Shown in pieces: positions 9,736 to 18,465 of a DNA stretch of 34,499 nt. A model generated the notes under the pieces. It was not told where the DNA came from, ran no database searches, and saw only the letters and a program-made list of their open reading frames with translations. Made by a program: the position numbers and the translations under genes. Position 1 is the stretch's first letter; the number at the start of each line of letters is the position of its first letter. The stretch lies in the NCBI GenBank assembly GCA_022709365.1, contig JAKLIY010000037.1:1-34499 (forward strand), written 5' to 3'. The DNA is from Pseudomonadota bacterium. GTDB taxonomy: Bacteria; Pseudomonadota; Gammaproteobacteria; Competibacterales; Competibacteraceae.

Positions 9736-11270
9736 AAGGTTGGGAGCGTCTGGACCGTCTGCGACTGGTCGCGCTGCTGCTATGGATGTTGCCGGTTGCC
9801 GCACTATTACCGCTCGGCCTGTTTTGGCTGTGGCGCACCGGGACATTGTATTGGTGGCTCGCAGCGATGCTGGTTTGCAGCGCCGCCGGCTACGGGTTGC
9901 AACACTGGTTATTACGCCGGGACCGCCAATTGCTGGCTGGCGCAGCGACTCAGTCTGACGCGCACTGGCCGCCAAAAGCGGCGGGCGCTTGGACAGCAGT
10001 TGAACAAATGGCGGAGGGAATTAAACCAGAAGACTGGCCGCTCAATGACGGCGGACGATTGTGGAGCCTCGGCCAGAACACGCTGGATATCGTCGCCCGC
10101 TATTACCATCCCAAGGAAGAGCGGCCCCTACTGGAACTGACCGTGCCGCACACGCTGTTGATCATCGAGCGGGCCAGCCGCGACTTGCGGGCGACCGTGA
10201 CTGACCACCTTCCCCTCAGTCACCGCTTGACGATTGGCGATCTACTTCGCGTCTGGCGCTGGAAGGATTCTGCCGAGCGGCTGGTGAACGTTTATCGGGC
10301 TGGGCGGCTGGTGTTCAATCCCGCCGATGCCCTGTTGAGCGAGGCTTGGGGCCATCTGCGCGGTCAGGCGTATGGTCAAGCCTGGGTGGAAACGCAACGC
10401 TGGCTGTTGCGGGAATATGTCTGCAAGGTCGGCTACTACGCCATTAAGCTGTACAGCGGGCGGCTGACTCTGGTGGATGAGAAACCGGAGGCCCGGACGA
10501 CGCCAATTTCCCACGACGATCTGAACCAGGTCGCCGAAGCAGTTACCCGGACAAACGAGCCATTGCGCATCATCATTCTGGGTCGGGCCAACGCTGGTAA
10601 ATCCAGCCTGATCAATGCGCTGTTTGGCCGTTTGACCGCCGCAACGGATGTATTGCCGGATACAACATCGGGATTGACGCCTTATCGGCTGGAGCATGAA
10701 GGGTTGACCGCTGCGTTGATTTTTGACACGCCGGGTTGCGATACCGAGTTTTTGACCGAGAAAGCGTTGCGGAAAATGGCGCTGGATGCGGATCTGATTC
10801 TTTGGGTGTGTGCGGCGCACCGTCCCGACCGACAGTTGGACCGAATGCGCCTCGATCTACTGCGCGGCGAGTTTGCCAGGCGAATGGATCATCGCCCACC
10901 TCCGATTGTGGTCGTCGTCAGCCATATCGACCAGTTGCGCCCGCAGCGGGAATGGCAACCGCCCTACGATTTACAGAATCCCCAGGGGGCGAAGGCGGCC
11001 AACATCCGGGCAGCGGTGGAAGCGGTTGCGGGAGATTTGGCCGTTTCCGTTGCGGCGGTTATTCCGGTCTGTCTGGCCGAGGGACGGATTTACAACGTGG
11101 ACGATGTCTTGTGGTCGGCGATACTCGACCGGCAGGATGAGGCCGGCAAGGTGCGGTTTCTGCGCTGTCTGGAGCAGCGGAAACGCGAGGAAAACTGGAC
11201 ATTGTTGCGCCGGCAGTTGGCCAATGCCGGACGGTGGCTGACCACCGTACCGGGGCGGGTGTTGGGTTGA
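9732..11270 (+). CDS. Membrane-anchored Era-like GTPase
   Basis: This 512-residue protein has two N-terminal transmembrane helices (about residues 11-34 and 39-60), a linker of about 200 residues, and a GTPase domain: P-loop GRANAGKSS (284-292), switch region LPDTTSGLTP, DTPG (332-335) and SHID (397-400) as a G4 variant of NKxD. The C-terminus is charged and helical. The start ATG 9732 overlaps the stop of the dehydratase-like gene as ATGA, which indicates translational coupling. The reading frame is open further upstream but that part would overlap the previous gene by 60 bases. Together with the DUF697-type GTPase two genes earlier it suggests paired membrane GTPases; function unknown. Confidence 0.85.
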   Translation: MKGWERLDRLRLVALLLWMLPVAALLPLGLFWLWRTGTLYWWLAAMLVCSAAGYGLQHWLLRRDRQLLAGAATQSDAHWPPKAAGAWTAVEQMAEGIKPEDWPLNDGGRLWSLGQNTLDIVARYYHPKEERPLLELTVPHTLLIIERASRDLRATVTDHLPLSHRLTIGDLLRVWRWKDSAERLVNVYRAGRLVFNPADALLSEAWGHLRGQAYGQAWVETQRWLLREYVCKVGYYAIKLYSGRLTLVDEKPEARTTPISHDDLNQVAEAVTRTNEPLRIIILGRANAGKSSLINALFGRLTAATDVLPDTTSGLTPYRLEHEGLTAALIFDTPGCDTEFLTEKALRKMALDADLILWVCAAHRPDRQLDRMRLDLLRGEFARRMDHRPPPIVVVVSHIDQLRPQREWQPPYDLQNPQGAKAANIRAAVEAVAGDLAVSVAAVIPVCLAEGRIYNVDDVLWSAILDRQDEAGKVRFLRCLEQRKREENWTLLRRQLANAGRWLTTVPGRVLG

Positions 11271-11273
11271 TCA

Positions 11274-11732
11274 TCAACCAGTCCGAAACACGCCATATTG
11301 TCCGGTAAACGTCATGGCCGGTTCGCCCTCAGCGCGGATGACGACCTCCGCGGTCCAGCGGGCCTTGCCGTGCTGGCGGTAACGGTGAATGAATCGTTCA
11401 ACGGTTTCCGCATCCGGGCGCTGGCACTCGGTGATAATGTCGCCCCGCACTGGCCGCAGGAATTTCTGGGTACTCTCCGTAATGACAATCTCAGCGGTTT
11501 CGCCGTGCGCCTGCAAAGTCGTGCGGGTCAATGCCCAGCCGGTCAGCGCCGCCAGCGCCGCCATGGCTCCGCCGAAAGCGATGCCCTTGTCATTGATGTT
11601 CGGCTCCAGGGGCGCGACGATGCTCAAGCCGGCGGTGTCGCAGCGTTCCAGTCGCGCCTGCATGGCCGGAAAGAGCGGAACATAGCGGTTGAGATAATCA
11701 TTGATTTCCTGAATCACCAGCGCTTGGGACAT
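11274..11732 (-). CDS. YiiD-type hotdog-fold thioesterase
   Basis: This 152-residue protein matches the putative thioesterase domain that forms the C-terminal half of E. coli YiiD. Diagnostic segments are APLEPNINDKGIAFGGAMAALAALTGW near residues 40-66, the central hotdog helix, then AEIVITESTQKFLRPVRGDI and a C-terminal strand TFTGQYGVF. The N-terminal acyltransferase domain of YiiD is absent, so it is a stand-alone thioesterase, acting probably on acyl-CoA or acyl-ACP in the cytoplasm; the substrate is not known. ATG 11732 has AAGGA eight bases upstream. Its stop is three bases from that of the convergent GTPase gene and no terminator separates them. Confidence 0.85.
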   Translation of the reverse strand: MSQALVIQEINDYLNRYVPLFPAMQARLERCDTAGLSIVAPLEPNINDKGIAFGGAMAALAALTGWALTRTTLQAHGETAEIVITESTQKFLRPVRGDIITECQRPDAETVERFIHRYRQHGKARWTAEVVIRAEGEPAMTFTGQYGVFRTG

Positions 11733-11794
11733 GAGAAGTTCCTTGGGTTTGCGTCATGGAAAAGTAACGATAAAAACTTGATCGGCGATGCCGG

Positions 11795-12664
11795 TCAATC
11801 CCGCAACCGACAGTCGAACAGCACGTCCTGACCCATACCATAACGGCGATGCGGCGGGCGCAGACCCTGGGACAAATCGTCAATTATCGGCAGCGTGATG
11901 CCGGGACGTCCGGAACCGATAATCAGCGGCGCGATGGCGATTTGCAGTCGATCCAGCAAGCCCGCTTCCAGGAAGGCGGATACGGTCAAGCCGCCGCCTT
12001 CGACAAAAATCCCGAATAGTCCACGATCTTGCAATTGCCGCAACACTTCGGCCAGTAGCAGACGCTGACCATCGCCAGGAACGCCCATGATCTGCGCCTG
12101 ACCCGGCCCCGGTTGATTCGCCATTTCCTCAGCACACACTAACAGGGTCGGAGCCGCTCCGTCATGGAACAGGCCATGTTCAGCAGAAAGGCGGCGGCGG
12201 GGATCAAGGACGACCCGCACGGGATGCGGGCCGGTCACCCGTCGCGTGGTTAATTGCGGATTGTCGCGCTCCACCGTGTTCGCTCCGACGATGATGGCGT
12301 CGCATAGGGCGCGTATACGGTGCAGATGAGTCAGGTTTTCCGGACCGTTGATATGGCAGGACGCGCCGTTCAGCGTGGCAATGCGTCCGTCCAGACTTTG
12401 TCCAAGATGCGCTACGGTGAAGGGCCGGGTGCGTCCGGCTAAGGCTATCGGCAAGTAGAGGTCCAGCAGTTCCACTGCGGCTGCGGTGATCGGAACCTGG
12501 GCGGTCCAGGAACCCTCACGGGTGATTTCAACAAGCGGCGCGGTCCCCTTTAATCCGAGATCGAGGTGGGCGGGCAACGTCTCCAGGGTGCGCGATACCC
12601 GGCGCAATTTCAGCAGCAGCGCCCAGCCCTGTTCGAGGTCGATAGGCGCAGAATCGGGCGTCAT
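11795..12664 (-). CDS. Stand-alone RibD C-terminal-type (dihydrofolate reductase-like) reductase
   Basis: The 289-residue protein carries a RibD_C reductase fold from about residue 80: TVAHLGQSLDGRIAT, IIVGANTVERDNPQLTTR, VRVVLDPRRRL and FVEGGGLTVSAFL near the C-terminus. These are the signature NADPH- and ribityl-substrate-binding segments of pyrimidine reductases in riboflavin synthesis and relatives. The zinc deaminase domain of full RibD is missing and there are about 75 extra residues at the N-terminus, so it may reduce a different substrate. ATG 12664 overlaps the stop of the methyltransferase gene as ATGA. An open stretch upstream would extend into that gene. It is the last gene of the his-tat unit. 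Confidence 0.82.
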   Translation of the reverse strand: MTPDSAPIDLEQGWALLLKLRRVSRTLETLPAHLDLGLKGTAPLVEITREGSWTAQVPITAAAVELLDLYLPIALAGRTRPFTVAHLGQSLDGRIATLNGASCHINGPENLTHLHRIRALCDAIIVGANTVERDNPQLTTRRVTGPHPVRVVLDPRRRLSAEHGLFHDGAAPTLLVCAEEMANQPGPGQAQIMGVPGDGQRLLLAEVLRQLQDRGLFGIFVEGGGLTVSAFLEAGLLDRLQIAIAPLIIGSGRPGITLPIIDDLSQGLRPPHRRYGMGQDVLFDCRLRD

Positions 12665-13419
12665 GCCTTTGGCAACCGGGCGTAGATATCGCCGGAACCC
12701 TCGGCAGGGGTAAACCTCGTCAAAAGGGCGCACATCGCGTCAGCGTCCAGCCAGTGATCCGACCGCAAACATTGCGCTTCTCCGACGGACCAGTTGAAGG
12801 TATAGGGACCGAGTTGCGCCAGATGTGCGATGCAATGCCGTGCAGTTTCCAGACAAGCCGGCAGATACTCGAAGGATAAAGCGGGAATCGGTTGCGACAA
12901 GCCTTTCAGCACTTCCAGTTCGTAACCTTCCACGTCGATCTTGCAAAACGCAGGTAACCCATAGCGGGCGATTAACTCATCGAGCGTCGTTACCGTGACC
13001 GGAACCCGCTCGTTCCAGCGCACGGCAACGAATCCCCGCTGACGCTGCACTGCGGCAATCCAGGCGGGTGACAGCGTGGTCACTGTCGGCGTTCGGGTAC
13101 TGACGAGCAATTCCGCGATGCCCGGCGCAGCGCCGACCGCTTGTTCGATCAAGGTGATCCGGGAGTGCTGACCGAACCAGCGACGCAGCAGCGCCATGCA
13201 CTCCGGTTGCGGCTCCACTGCGACAATGCGAGCACTCAACGGCATCCAGGCCCGCAGCCGACTGCCCACATGCGTGCCGATGTCGAAGCATAGATCGTCG
13301 GGGTCGATAAACTGGGCATAAAACCGGGTCAGATGGCGGCGGCGCAAGGGAATAGCGTGATACATCAACACTGAACGCAGCAGTCCCCATTGTCGGGCGA
13401 AACTGGGCCGGGTCTTCAC
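12661..13419 (-). CDS. FkbM-family methyltransferase
   Basis: This 252-residue SAM-dependent methyltransferase has the FkbM signature: the SAM loop LCFDIGTHVGSRLRAW near residues 43-58, the acidic strand IVAVEPQPE and, near the middle, CKIDVEGYELEVLKGL. FkbM proteins O-methylate sugars or other hydroxylated metabolites; the substrate here cannot be told. It starts with GTG at 13419, three bases after the tatC stop, so it is probably translated from the tat transcript. The link to protein export is not obvious and may simply reflect operon accretion. Confidence 0.86.
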   Translation of the reverse strand: MKTRPSFARQWGLLRSVLMYHAIPLRRRHLTRFYAQFIDPDDLCFDIGTHVGSRLRAWMPLSARIVAVEPQPECMALLRRWFGQHSRITLIEQAVGAAPGIAELLVSTRTPTVTTLSPAWIAAVQRQRGFVAVRWNERVPVTVTTLDELIARYGLPAFCKIDVEGYELEVLKGLSQPIPALSFEYLPACLETARHCIAHLAQLGPYTFNWSVGEAQCLRSDHWLDADAMCALLTRFTPAEGSGDIYARLPKA

Positions 13420-13422
13420 CGA

Positions 13423-14175
13423 TCAGTCGCAAGCAGTGGCCTGAGCTTCACGGCGGCGGCGCAACAACAGGCGCGAGACGAAGATGCCGACCTCAAAGAG
13501 CATCCACATCGGCACGGCCAGCAAGGTTTGCGAAATCACGTCGGGCGGGGTCAATAACATGCCGATGATGAAAGCGCCAACGATAACATAGGGCCGTTTG
13601 GCGGCCATCGCTTCAGGGGAGAGGATGCCTGTTAGAGATAGAATGACCGTCGCCACTGGCACCTCGAACGCCACCCCGAAGGCGAAGAAAATCGTCATGA
13701 CGAAATCAAGATAGCGGTTGATGTCGGTCATGACCGCTACCCCTTCCGGGGCAGTGCTGGTGATGAAGCCGAAGAAAATCGGCATGATGAGGAAATAGGC
13801 GAAGGCCATGCCGCAATAAAACAGGATCGTGCTGGACAGCAGGACGGGGATCGCCAACCGTTTCTCGCGCTGGTACAGGCCGGGCGCGACGAAGGCCCAG
13901 ACCTGATAGAGAACCCACGGCATGGTGACGAATACCGCCAGGATCAGGGTAAATTTGAGCGGCGTCAGAAATGGGGACAGCACGTCAATAGCGATCATGC
14001 TGCTATTCGCCGGCATGTGGCGGGTCAAGGGACCGGCGAGTGCGCTATAGATCGGATTGGAGAACGGCGACATCGCCACGAAGACCAGCAGGATTCCCCC
14101 CATCATGCGGAGCAGGCGGGTGCGCAATTCAAGGAGATGGCTGATAAACGGTTGTTCGCGGTCGACGTCGGACAC
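13423..14175 (-). CDS. tatC: Sec-independent protein translocase TatC
   Basis: A 250-residue polytopic inner-membrane protein with about six transmembrane helices, the twin-arginine signal receptor of the Tat system. Recognised segments are FISHLLELRTRLLRMM at the N-terminus, PWVLYQVWAFVAPGLYQREK (a family hallmark), and VAFEVPVATVILSLTGIL. Translation starts at GTG 14175, the only start compatible with the conserved N-terminus, four bases after the tatB stop. Order tatA-tatB-tatC is standard, and the complex exports folded, often cofactor-bearing proteins such as hydrogenase subunits. Confidence 0.96.
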   Translation of the reverse strand: MSDVDREQPFISHLLELRTRLLRMMGGILLVFVAMSPFSNPIYSALAGPLTRHMPANSSMIAIDVLSPFLTPLKFTLILAVFVTMPWVLYQVWAFVAPGLYQREKRLAIPVLLSSTILFYCGMAFAYFLIMPIFFGFITSTAPEGVAVMTDINRYLDFVMTIFFAFGVAFEVPVATVILSLTGILSPEAMAAKRPYVIVGAFIIGMLLTPPDVISQTLLAVPMWMLFEVGIFVSRLLLRRRREAQATACD

Positions 14176-14179
14176 AGGT

Positions 14180-14623
14180 TCAATTCGCAGCAGGCGGGGG
14201 GGGAGACGGGGGGGGTGATACCGGCTTTTGCAGTGAAACCGGAGTCGATTCTTCCACTGGGGAGTCGGACGGCTTCCAGCCGGGCGGCGGCGGTGCGGAT
14301 ATGGCTCCTGGTTGCCAGCCGGGCGGCGGGCCGGGATCGTCGAATTCCGCCTGGATGTCCTGCTGAATGGCTTTCACCCGGCCAGCCAAGTCCTGCTGAA
14401 TCTCATTGATCTCGGTGAGATGGCTCTGCTCACGCAGCGACTGCTTGATTTCTTCCAAATGCAGTTCGCGATCCACTTCCGCCTTGACCTCGGCGATCAT
14501 GCGCCGCGCCTTGCCCAGCCACAGACCCGCAGTGCGCGCCAGTCCCGGCAGGCGTTCGGGGCCGACGACGATCATCGCGACGACGCCGACCAGGACCATT
14601 TCCCAGAAGCCGATTTCAAACAT
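14180..14623 (-). CDS. tatB: Sec-independent protein translocase TatB
   Basis: 147 residues: an N-terminal membrane helix (MFEIGFWEMVLVGVVAMIVV) with the conserved Glu8, the GPERLPGLARTAG hinge, an amphipathic helix and a long charged coiled segment, ending in a Pro-rich tail. TatB and TatC together form the receptor for twin-arginine precursors at the inner membrane. The C-terminal tail is encoded by two runs of eight C on the coding strand (complement of 14208-14215 and 14196-14203), so its reading frame at the end is prone to slippage. The membrane and amphipathic parts are unaffected. Confidence 0.94.
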   Translation of the reverse strand: MFEIGFWEMVLVGVVAMIVVGPERLPGLARTAGLWLGKARRMIAEVKAEVDRELHLEEIKQSLREQSHLTEINEIQQDLAGRVKAIQQDIQAEFDDPGPPPGWQPGAISAPPPPGWKPSDSPVEESTPVSLQKPVSPPPSPPPPAAN

Positions 14624-14641
14624 GCGGGTATGATCCAGACA

Positions 14642-14887
14642 TCAAACTTTGTCGCGTTCCTTCGCTAGCGGATCGTGCAGGCCCGCAGCCCGTTCCTGGG
14701 TCGCCGCCTGTTCAAGCTTTTTCGGCTCTTCTTCGGCAGTTGCCGGTTTGCCGCCTTCCTTCATGGCGTCGCGGAAGCCGCGAATGGCCGAGCCGAGATC
14801 GGAACCGAGATTGCGCAATCGGCTGCCGCCGAATAGCACCAGAACGATGACCAGGATCAGTGCGAGTTCCCAAATACTGAAATGCAT
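14642..14887 (-). CDS. tatA: Sec-independent protein translocase TatA
   Basis: An 81-residue protein with a short N-terminal membrane helix (SIWELALILVIVLVLFGGSR), the conserved Phe19-Gly20 hinge and the amphipathic helix LRNLGSDLGSAIRGFRDAM, then a charged tail. Many copies of TatA assemble at TatBC to let folded substrates cross the inner membrane. It is 36 bases downstream of hisE and 18 upstream of tatB, so it is co-transcribed with the histidine genes. Confidence 0.95.
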   Translation of the reverse strand: MHFSIWELALILVIVLVLFGGSRLRNLGSDLGSAIRGFRDAMKEGGKPATAEEEPKKLEQAATQERAAGLHDPLAKERDKV

Positions 14888-14923
14888 GACGGTTTGCCTT
14901 TGAATGACGGGAAGTGTGGCGTT

Positions 14924-15247
14924 TTAGCCAGCGGTACGGGCGGCCTTTTCGGCCAGACCGGACGTACCGAAACGGCGTTGCAGTTCGTTCAGCACCGCGT
15001 CCGGTCCCAGACCCTGATGGGCCAGCATGACCAGGGTATGAAACCATAGATCGGCGGTTTCGCGCACCAGGGGTTCAGGATCGCCGTTCTTGGCGGCCAG
15101 CAGGGTTTCCGCAGCTTCCTCGCCGACCTTTTTCAGAATGGCGTCCAGTCCCTTGGCGTACAGCCGGGCGACGTAGGAACTGTCAGGGTCAGCCTGCTTG
15201 CGCGCTTCCAGGGTCGCCGCCAGCTCGCGCAGAATGTCGTCGCTCAT
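14924..15247 (-). CDS. hisE: Phosphoribosyl-ATP pyrophosphatase
   Basis: A 107-residue all-helical enzyme that hydrolyses phosphoribosyl-ATP to phosphoribosyl-AMP, the second step of histidine synthesis. Key features are [31 protein letters not shown] and the metal-binding helix region [14 protein letters not shown]. Its ATG overlaps the hisI stop (ATGA), so the two activities that are fused as HisIE in E. coli are separate but coupled here. Confidence 0.95.
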   Translation of the reverse strand: MSDDILRELAATLEARKQADPDSSYVARLYAKGLDAILKKVGEEAAETLLAAKNGDPEPLVRETADLWFHTLVMLAHQGLGPDAVLNELQRRFGTSGLAEKAARTAG

Positions 15248-15633
15248 GAACCGTAAATCTCGCGGGGATCCTTAAGCACCGGGTCGACGGTGACCCATTG
15301 ACTGTCGCGCAATTCCGCGAAAAAGCAGCTTTGCCGTCCGGTATGACAGGCGATGCCGCCGATTTGTTCGATGTCCAGCAACAACACGTCAGCATCGCAG
15401 TCCAGGCGGATGCGCTGGACCTTCTGGGTATGGCCGGAGCTTTCCCCTTTATGCCAGAGCTGTTTCCGGGAGCGGGACCAGTACACCGCCTCGCCGCATT
15501 CAACGGTGCGCCGCAACGATTCGCGGTTCATCCAGGCCATCATCAGCACCCGGCCACTGTCGGCGTCCTGGGCAATGGCGGGAACCAGCCCGTCCGAAGT
15601 CCATCGAATGTGATCTAACCAGTTGTCAGTCAT
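15244..15633 (-). CDS. hisI: Phosphoribosyl-AMP cyclohydrolase
   Basis: A 129-residue zinc enzyme that opens the purine ring of phosphoribosyl-AMP, the third step of histidine synthesis. The sequence shows [12 protein letters not shown], the [20 protein letters not shown] signature, the Mg2+-binding DCDAD (78-82) and the zinc ligands around Cys79, Cys96 (ACHTG) and Cys103 (SCFF). ATG 15633 has AAGGAAA upstream. In most relatives hisI directly follows hisF; here a 1.1-kb foreign-looking gene separates them. Confidence 0.95.
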   Translation of the reverse strand: MTDNWLDHIRWTSDGLVPAIAQDADSGRVLMMAWMNRESLRRTVECGEAVYWSRSRKQLWHKGESSGHTQKVQRIRLDCDADVLLLDIEQIGGIACHTGRQSCFFAELRDSQWVTVDPVLKDPREIYGS

Positions 15634-15705
15634 AAAATTTCCTTGTCCTAACCTTAGTTCAGTACCTGATTTTGCCCGCTTGGTGAACTGGCTTTTACTT
15701 GCTTG

Positions 15706-16839
15706 CTATTTTCCTGCATGAGGAACAATACGGGTAAATTCAAGGCCCTGTGTGGCAGTCCGCCATTGCAGAATGGTGTCGTAACCAATGCTCTCTGCTG
15801 TCAGATTGGTCAAATGGACTGAGTTGCCATCCACAGTACAGGTTGCGTTTGAAAAGTTGACCATTCCGGGGTCGGTTATAAAGGAATTCTGGAAGCGGAT
15901 AACTTCGAAAGAAACGGGAACTTCTTTGGATGCGCCCACATTATCAGTAGCGCGAATCTTAATTACATGCATTCCACTTTCCAGAGCTGAGTAATTAAAC
16001 GCCATGGAGAAGCCAGATTGAATCGAACTGGGATAAGCGGGATAAGCATTACCGACGTCTACCCGCATGCCACCGCTGGGAATGTCGGTGCTATAGACGC
16101 CATCGACAAACTGCTGGATGCGCGAAATGCCGGTTGGAGCTACTGCCCAGCCACGAATATTGGCAACGCCGGTATATTGGCTCGACGGGGCTGGCTCCTC
16201 AACGTTCAGGATAATATATTCATTGGGATCAGTGGGTAGAGTTTGCTGATTGATGGCCTTAATTTGGTAGTTGAGGACATTAGATGCAGAAGCCGTAGGA
16301 TCACAACAGACGATGTCTGTTACAGTGTAGCGTGATTGCCCTGACGCAGTTAAATTATTATTATCAAAAGGGCCGGATATCACCACCTCCGAGCCTGGAT
16401 ATGGCTCGTTTTGGGAGTTGTAGACTGCGGTTTCCCATCTGAATTGTCCATTAGCGTGAGTCACATCCCGTGTGTAATCGCCTGATTGTGGAACAAAGCC
16501 CTGATCAATACAGTTGCCTTCCATATTAAAATAAGACCAAAAATTCCATTCTTTTATAGTTATTTCGCCAGTGCCATCAGAAAGCAGAACTATATTAATG
16601 GGAAGATCAATGCTACCCGAACACGTTCCCCGGTTACCAAAATTTGCGGTTAAAGTGAAATTAAGAGAAAGAGCACCAACAAATAAAGCTTGGTTTGACT
16701 GTAATATCTGCACTAAATTCTCCTCGCGATCTCGATGGGCGGGAGAATAGAAAGCAAGTGATTTTGATTGTGTGCTGAATAATAAAAATATAATGCCTAA
16801 AAGACTTGGAGTAACCAAGAAAGATATTTTGTTAGACAT
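15706..16839 (-). CDS. AT-rich exported protein with a bacterial Ig-like domain, inserted in the his operon
   Basis: A 377-residue protein with a signal peptide (residues 1-29, cleavage probably after SLA), an N-terminal region of about 180 residues with five cysteines that I do not recognise, and an Ig-like domain at about 210-315 (LNVEEPAPSSQYTGVANIRGW, DVGNAYPAYPSSIQSGFS, SGMHVIKIRATDNVGASKE). Such Ig domains occur in secreted or surface proteins. A/T content is plainly higher than in its neighbours, suggesting recent acquisition. AAGGA precedes ATG 16839. It keeps the operon orientation and lies 30 bases after hisF and 72 before hisI, so it is probably transcribed with the histidine genes. 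Function unknown. Confidence 0.82.
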   Translation of the reverse strand: MSNKISFLVTPSLLGIIFLLFSTQSKSLAFYSPAHRDREENLVQILQSNQALFVGALSLNFTLTANFGNRGTCSGSIDLPINIVLLSDGTGEITIKEWNFWSYFNMEGNCIDQGFVPQSGDYTRDVTHANGQFRWETAVYNSQNEPYPGSEVVISGPFDNNNLTASGQSRYTVTDIVCCDPTASASNVLNYQIKAINQQTLPTDPNEYIILNVEEPAPSSQYTGVANIRGWAVAPTGISRIQQFVDGVYSTDIPSGGMRVDVGNAYPAYPSSIQSGFSMAFNYSALESGMHVIKIRATDNVGASKEVPVSFEVIRFQNSFITDPGMVNFSNATCTVDGNSVHLTNLTAESIGYDTILQWRTATQGLEFTRIVPHAGK

Positions 16840-16869
16840 TGACTTTATCCTTGATCACGAAGTAAATAT

Positions 16870-17643
16870 TCATAATCTCACTTCAATGCCCCGCGCCTGC
16901 ATATGGCGTTTGGCTTGTTCAATGGTGTATTCAGCGAAATGAAAGATGCTGGCGGCCAGCACGGCGTCGGCTTTGCCGAGCAGGACACCATCGGCCAAAT
17001 GATCCAGTGTGCCGACGCCGCCCGAGGCGATCACCGGGATGCTGACCGCTTCGCTGATGGCGCGGGTCAATTCCAGATCGAAACCCCGTTTGGTGCCGTC
17101 GCGATCCATGCTGGTCAGCAGGATTTCGCCCGCGCCGTAGTCAGCCATGCGCCGCGCCCATTCAATGGCGTCGATGCCGGTGGGCCGGCGGCCGCCGTGA
17201 GTAAAGATTTCCCAGCGCAGCGATTCGCCCTCGGTATGCACTGCTTTAGCGTCAATGGCGACCACGATACACTGATTACCGAAACGCTCGGCGGCTTCGC
17301 GGACAAATTCCGGGCGGGCGATGGCCGCAGTATTGATGGACACTTTATCAGCGCCGGCGTTGAGCATCCGCCGCACGTCGTCCAGTGTGCGAATACCGCC
17401 GCCCACGGTCAGCGGAATAAAGACCTCACTAGCCACCTGCTCGACGACATGCACCATGGTTTCCCGGTCATCGGAACTGGCGGTAATGTCCAGAAAGGTG
17501 ATTTCGTCCGCGCCTTCCTGATCGTAACGGCGGGCGATTTCTACCGGGTCGCCGGCGTCGCGGATCTCCACAAACTTGACGCCCTTGACCACCCGGCCCC
17601 GATCCACATCCAGGCAGGGAATGATGCGCTTGGCCAGGCCCAT
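16870..17643 (-). CDS. hisF: Imidazole glycerol phosphate synthase subunit HisF (cyclase)
   Basis: A 257-residue (beta-alpha)8 barrel that uses ammonia from HisH to make imidazole glycerol phosphate and AICAR. Motifs seen are [22 protein letters not shown] with catalytic Asp12, VVAIDAKAV with the second catalytic Asp, and phosphate-binding [13 protein letters not shown] and [16 protein letters not shown] start at ATG 17643, which touches the hisA stop; an in-frame GTG at 17646 is possible. It stops at TGA 16870-16872, and the next gene is the inserted Ig-like gene. Confidence 0.96.
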   Translation of the reverse strand: MGLAKRIIPCLDVDRGRVVKGVKFVEIRDAGDPVEIARRYDQEGADEITFLDITASSDDRETMVHVVEQVASEVFIPLTVGGGIRTLDDVRRMLNAGADKVSINTAAIARPEFVREAAERFGNQCIVVAIDAKAVHTEGESLRWEIFTHGGRRPTGIDAIEWARRMADYGAGEILLTSMDRDGTKRGFDLELTRAISEAVSIPVIASGGVGTLDHLADGVLLGKADAVLAASIFHFAEYTIEQAKRHMQARGIEVRL

Positions 17644-18383
17644 CACGCGCTCTCCGCCGCTTCGGCCAACCGCTGCGCCTCGGCCAGATCAATCGCACCA
17701 TCATACAGCGCCCGGCCAATAATCACGCCCATGATGCCTTCGCTCTCGACTGCGCACAGCGCCCGAACATCGTCCAGGGTGCTGACGCCGCCCGAAGCGA
17801 TCACCGGGATGCCGATGGCTTGCGCCAGCCGAACCGTGGCTTCGACATTGACGCCCTGCATCATACCGTCGCGGCCAATGTCGGTGTAGACAATGGCTTC
17901 AACGCCGTCGCGCTCAAAGACCTGCGCCAGATCGATGACGTTGTGTTTGGACAGCTTCGACCAGCCGTTGGTGGCGACCCGCCCATCCTTGGCGTCCAGC
18001 CCGACGATAATGTGACCGGGATATTCCAGGCACAGATCGCTGATGAAATGCGGTTCCTGCACCGCCTTGGTGCCGATGATGACAAATTGCACGCCAACGC
18101 TCAGGTAGGTCTCGACCGTCGCCTCATCGCGGATGCCGCCGCCGACCTGAATCGGCAGATCGGGGAAGGTCTGGGTAATCTGGCCGATCACTTCGGCGTT
18201 GACCGGTTGGCCGGCGAACGCCCCATTTAAATCCACCAGATGCAGGCGGCGAGCGCCCGCCTTGACCCAGCGCTCGGCCATCGCCACCGGGTCATCCGAA
18301 AAGATCGTTGAATCTTCCATGCGGCCCTGACGCAACCGCACACATTTACCATCCTTCAAGTCAATCGCGGGTATGAGCAACAT
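17643..18383 (-). CDS. hisA: ProFAR isomerase HisA
   Basis: A 246-residue (beta-alpha)8 barrel that performs the Amadori isomerisation of ProFAR to PRFAR. The N-terminus [20 protein letters not shown] has the catalytic Asp8; the middle has [15 protein letters not shown] with the second catalytic Asp, and phosphate loops [14 protein letters not shown] and [15 protein letters not shown]. Its stop overlaps hisF and it begins 82 bases after hisH. Length and motifs are normal for the family. Confidence 0.96.
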   Translation of the reverse strand: MLLIPAIDLKDGKCVRLRQGRMEDSTIFSDDPVAMAERWVKAGARRLHLVDLNGAFAGQPVNAEVIGQITQTFPDLPIQVGGGIRDEATVETYLSVGVQFVIIGTKAVQEPHFISDLCLEYPGHIIVGLDAKDGRVATNGWSKLSKHNVIDLAQVFERDGVEAIVYTDIGRDGMMQGVNVEATVRLAQAIGIPVIASGGVSTLDDVRALCAVESEGIMGVIIGRALYDGAIDLAEAQRLAEAAESA

Positions 18384-18465
18384 AACGGCTTTTTCCAGCA
18401 GCGCACCTGTTCAACGGATTAATCGCCCACCATCGGGCATTGACAAAAATCTCGAACGGCAAATC

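Noticed and set aside
11268..11276. The near-contact of two convergent stop codons (GTPase and thioesterase) with no terminator.
   Set aside because: Tight convergent gene ends are common in compact genomes, so I do not treat it as a separate finding.
16903..17889. A 328-codon open frame on the plus strand opposite hisF and hisA.
   Set aside because: It is the complement of two certain enzymes and shows no motif, signal peptide or ribosome site.
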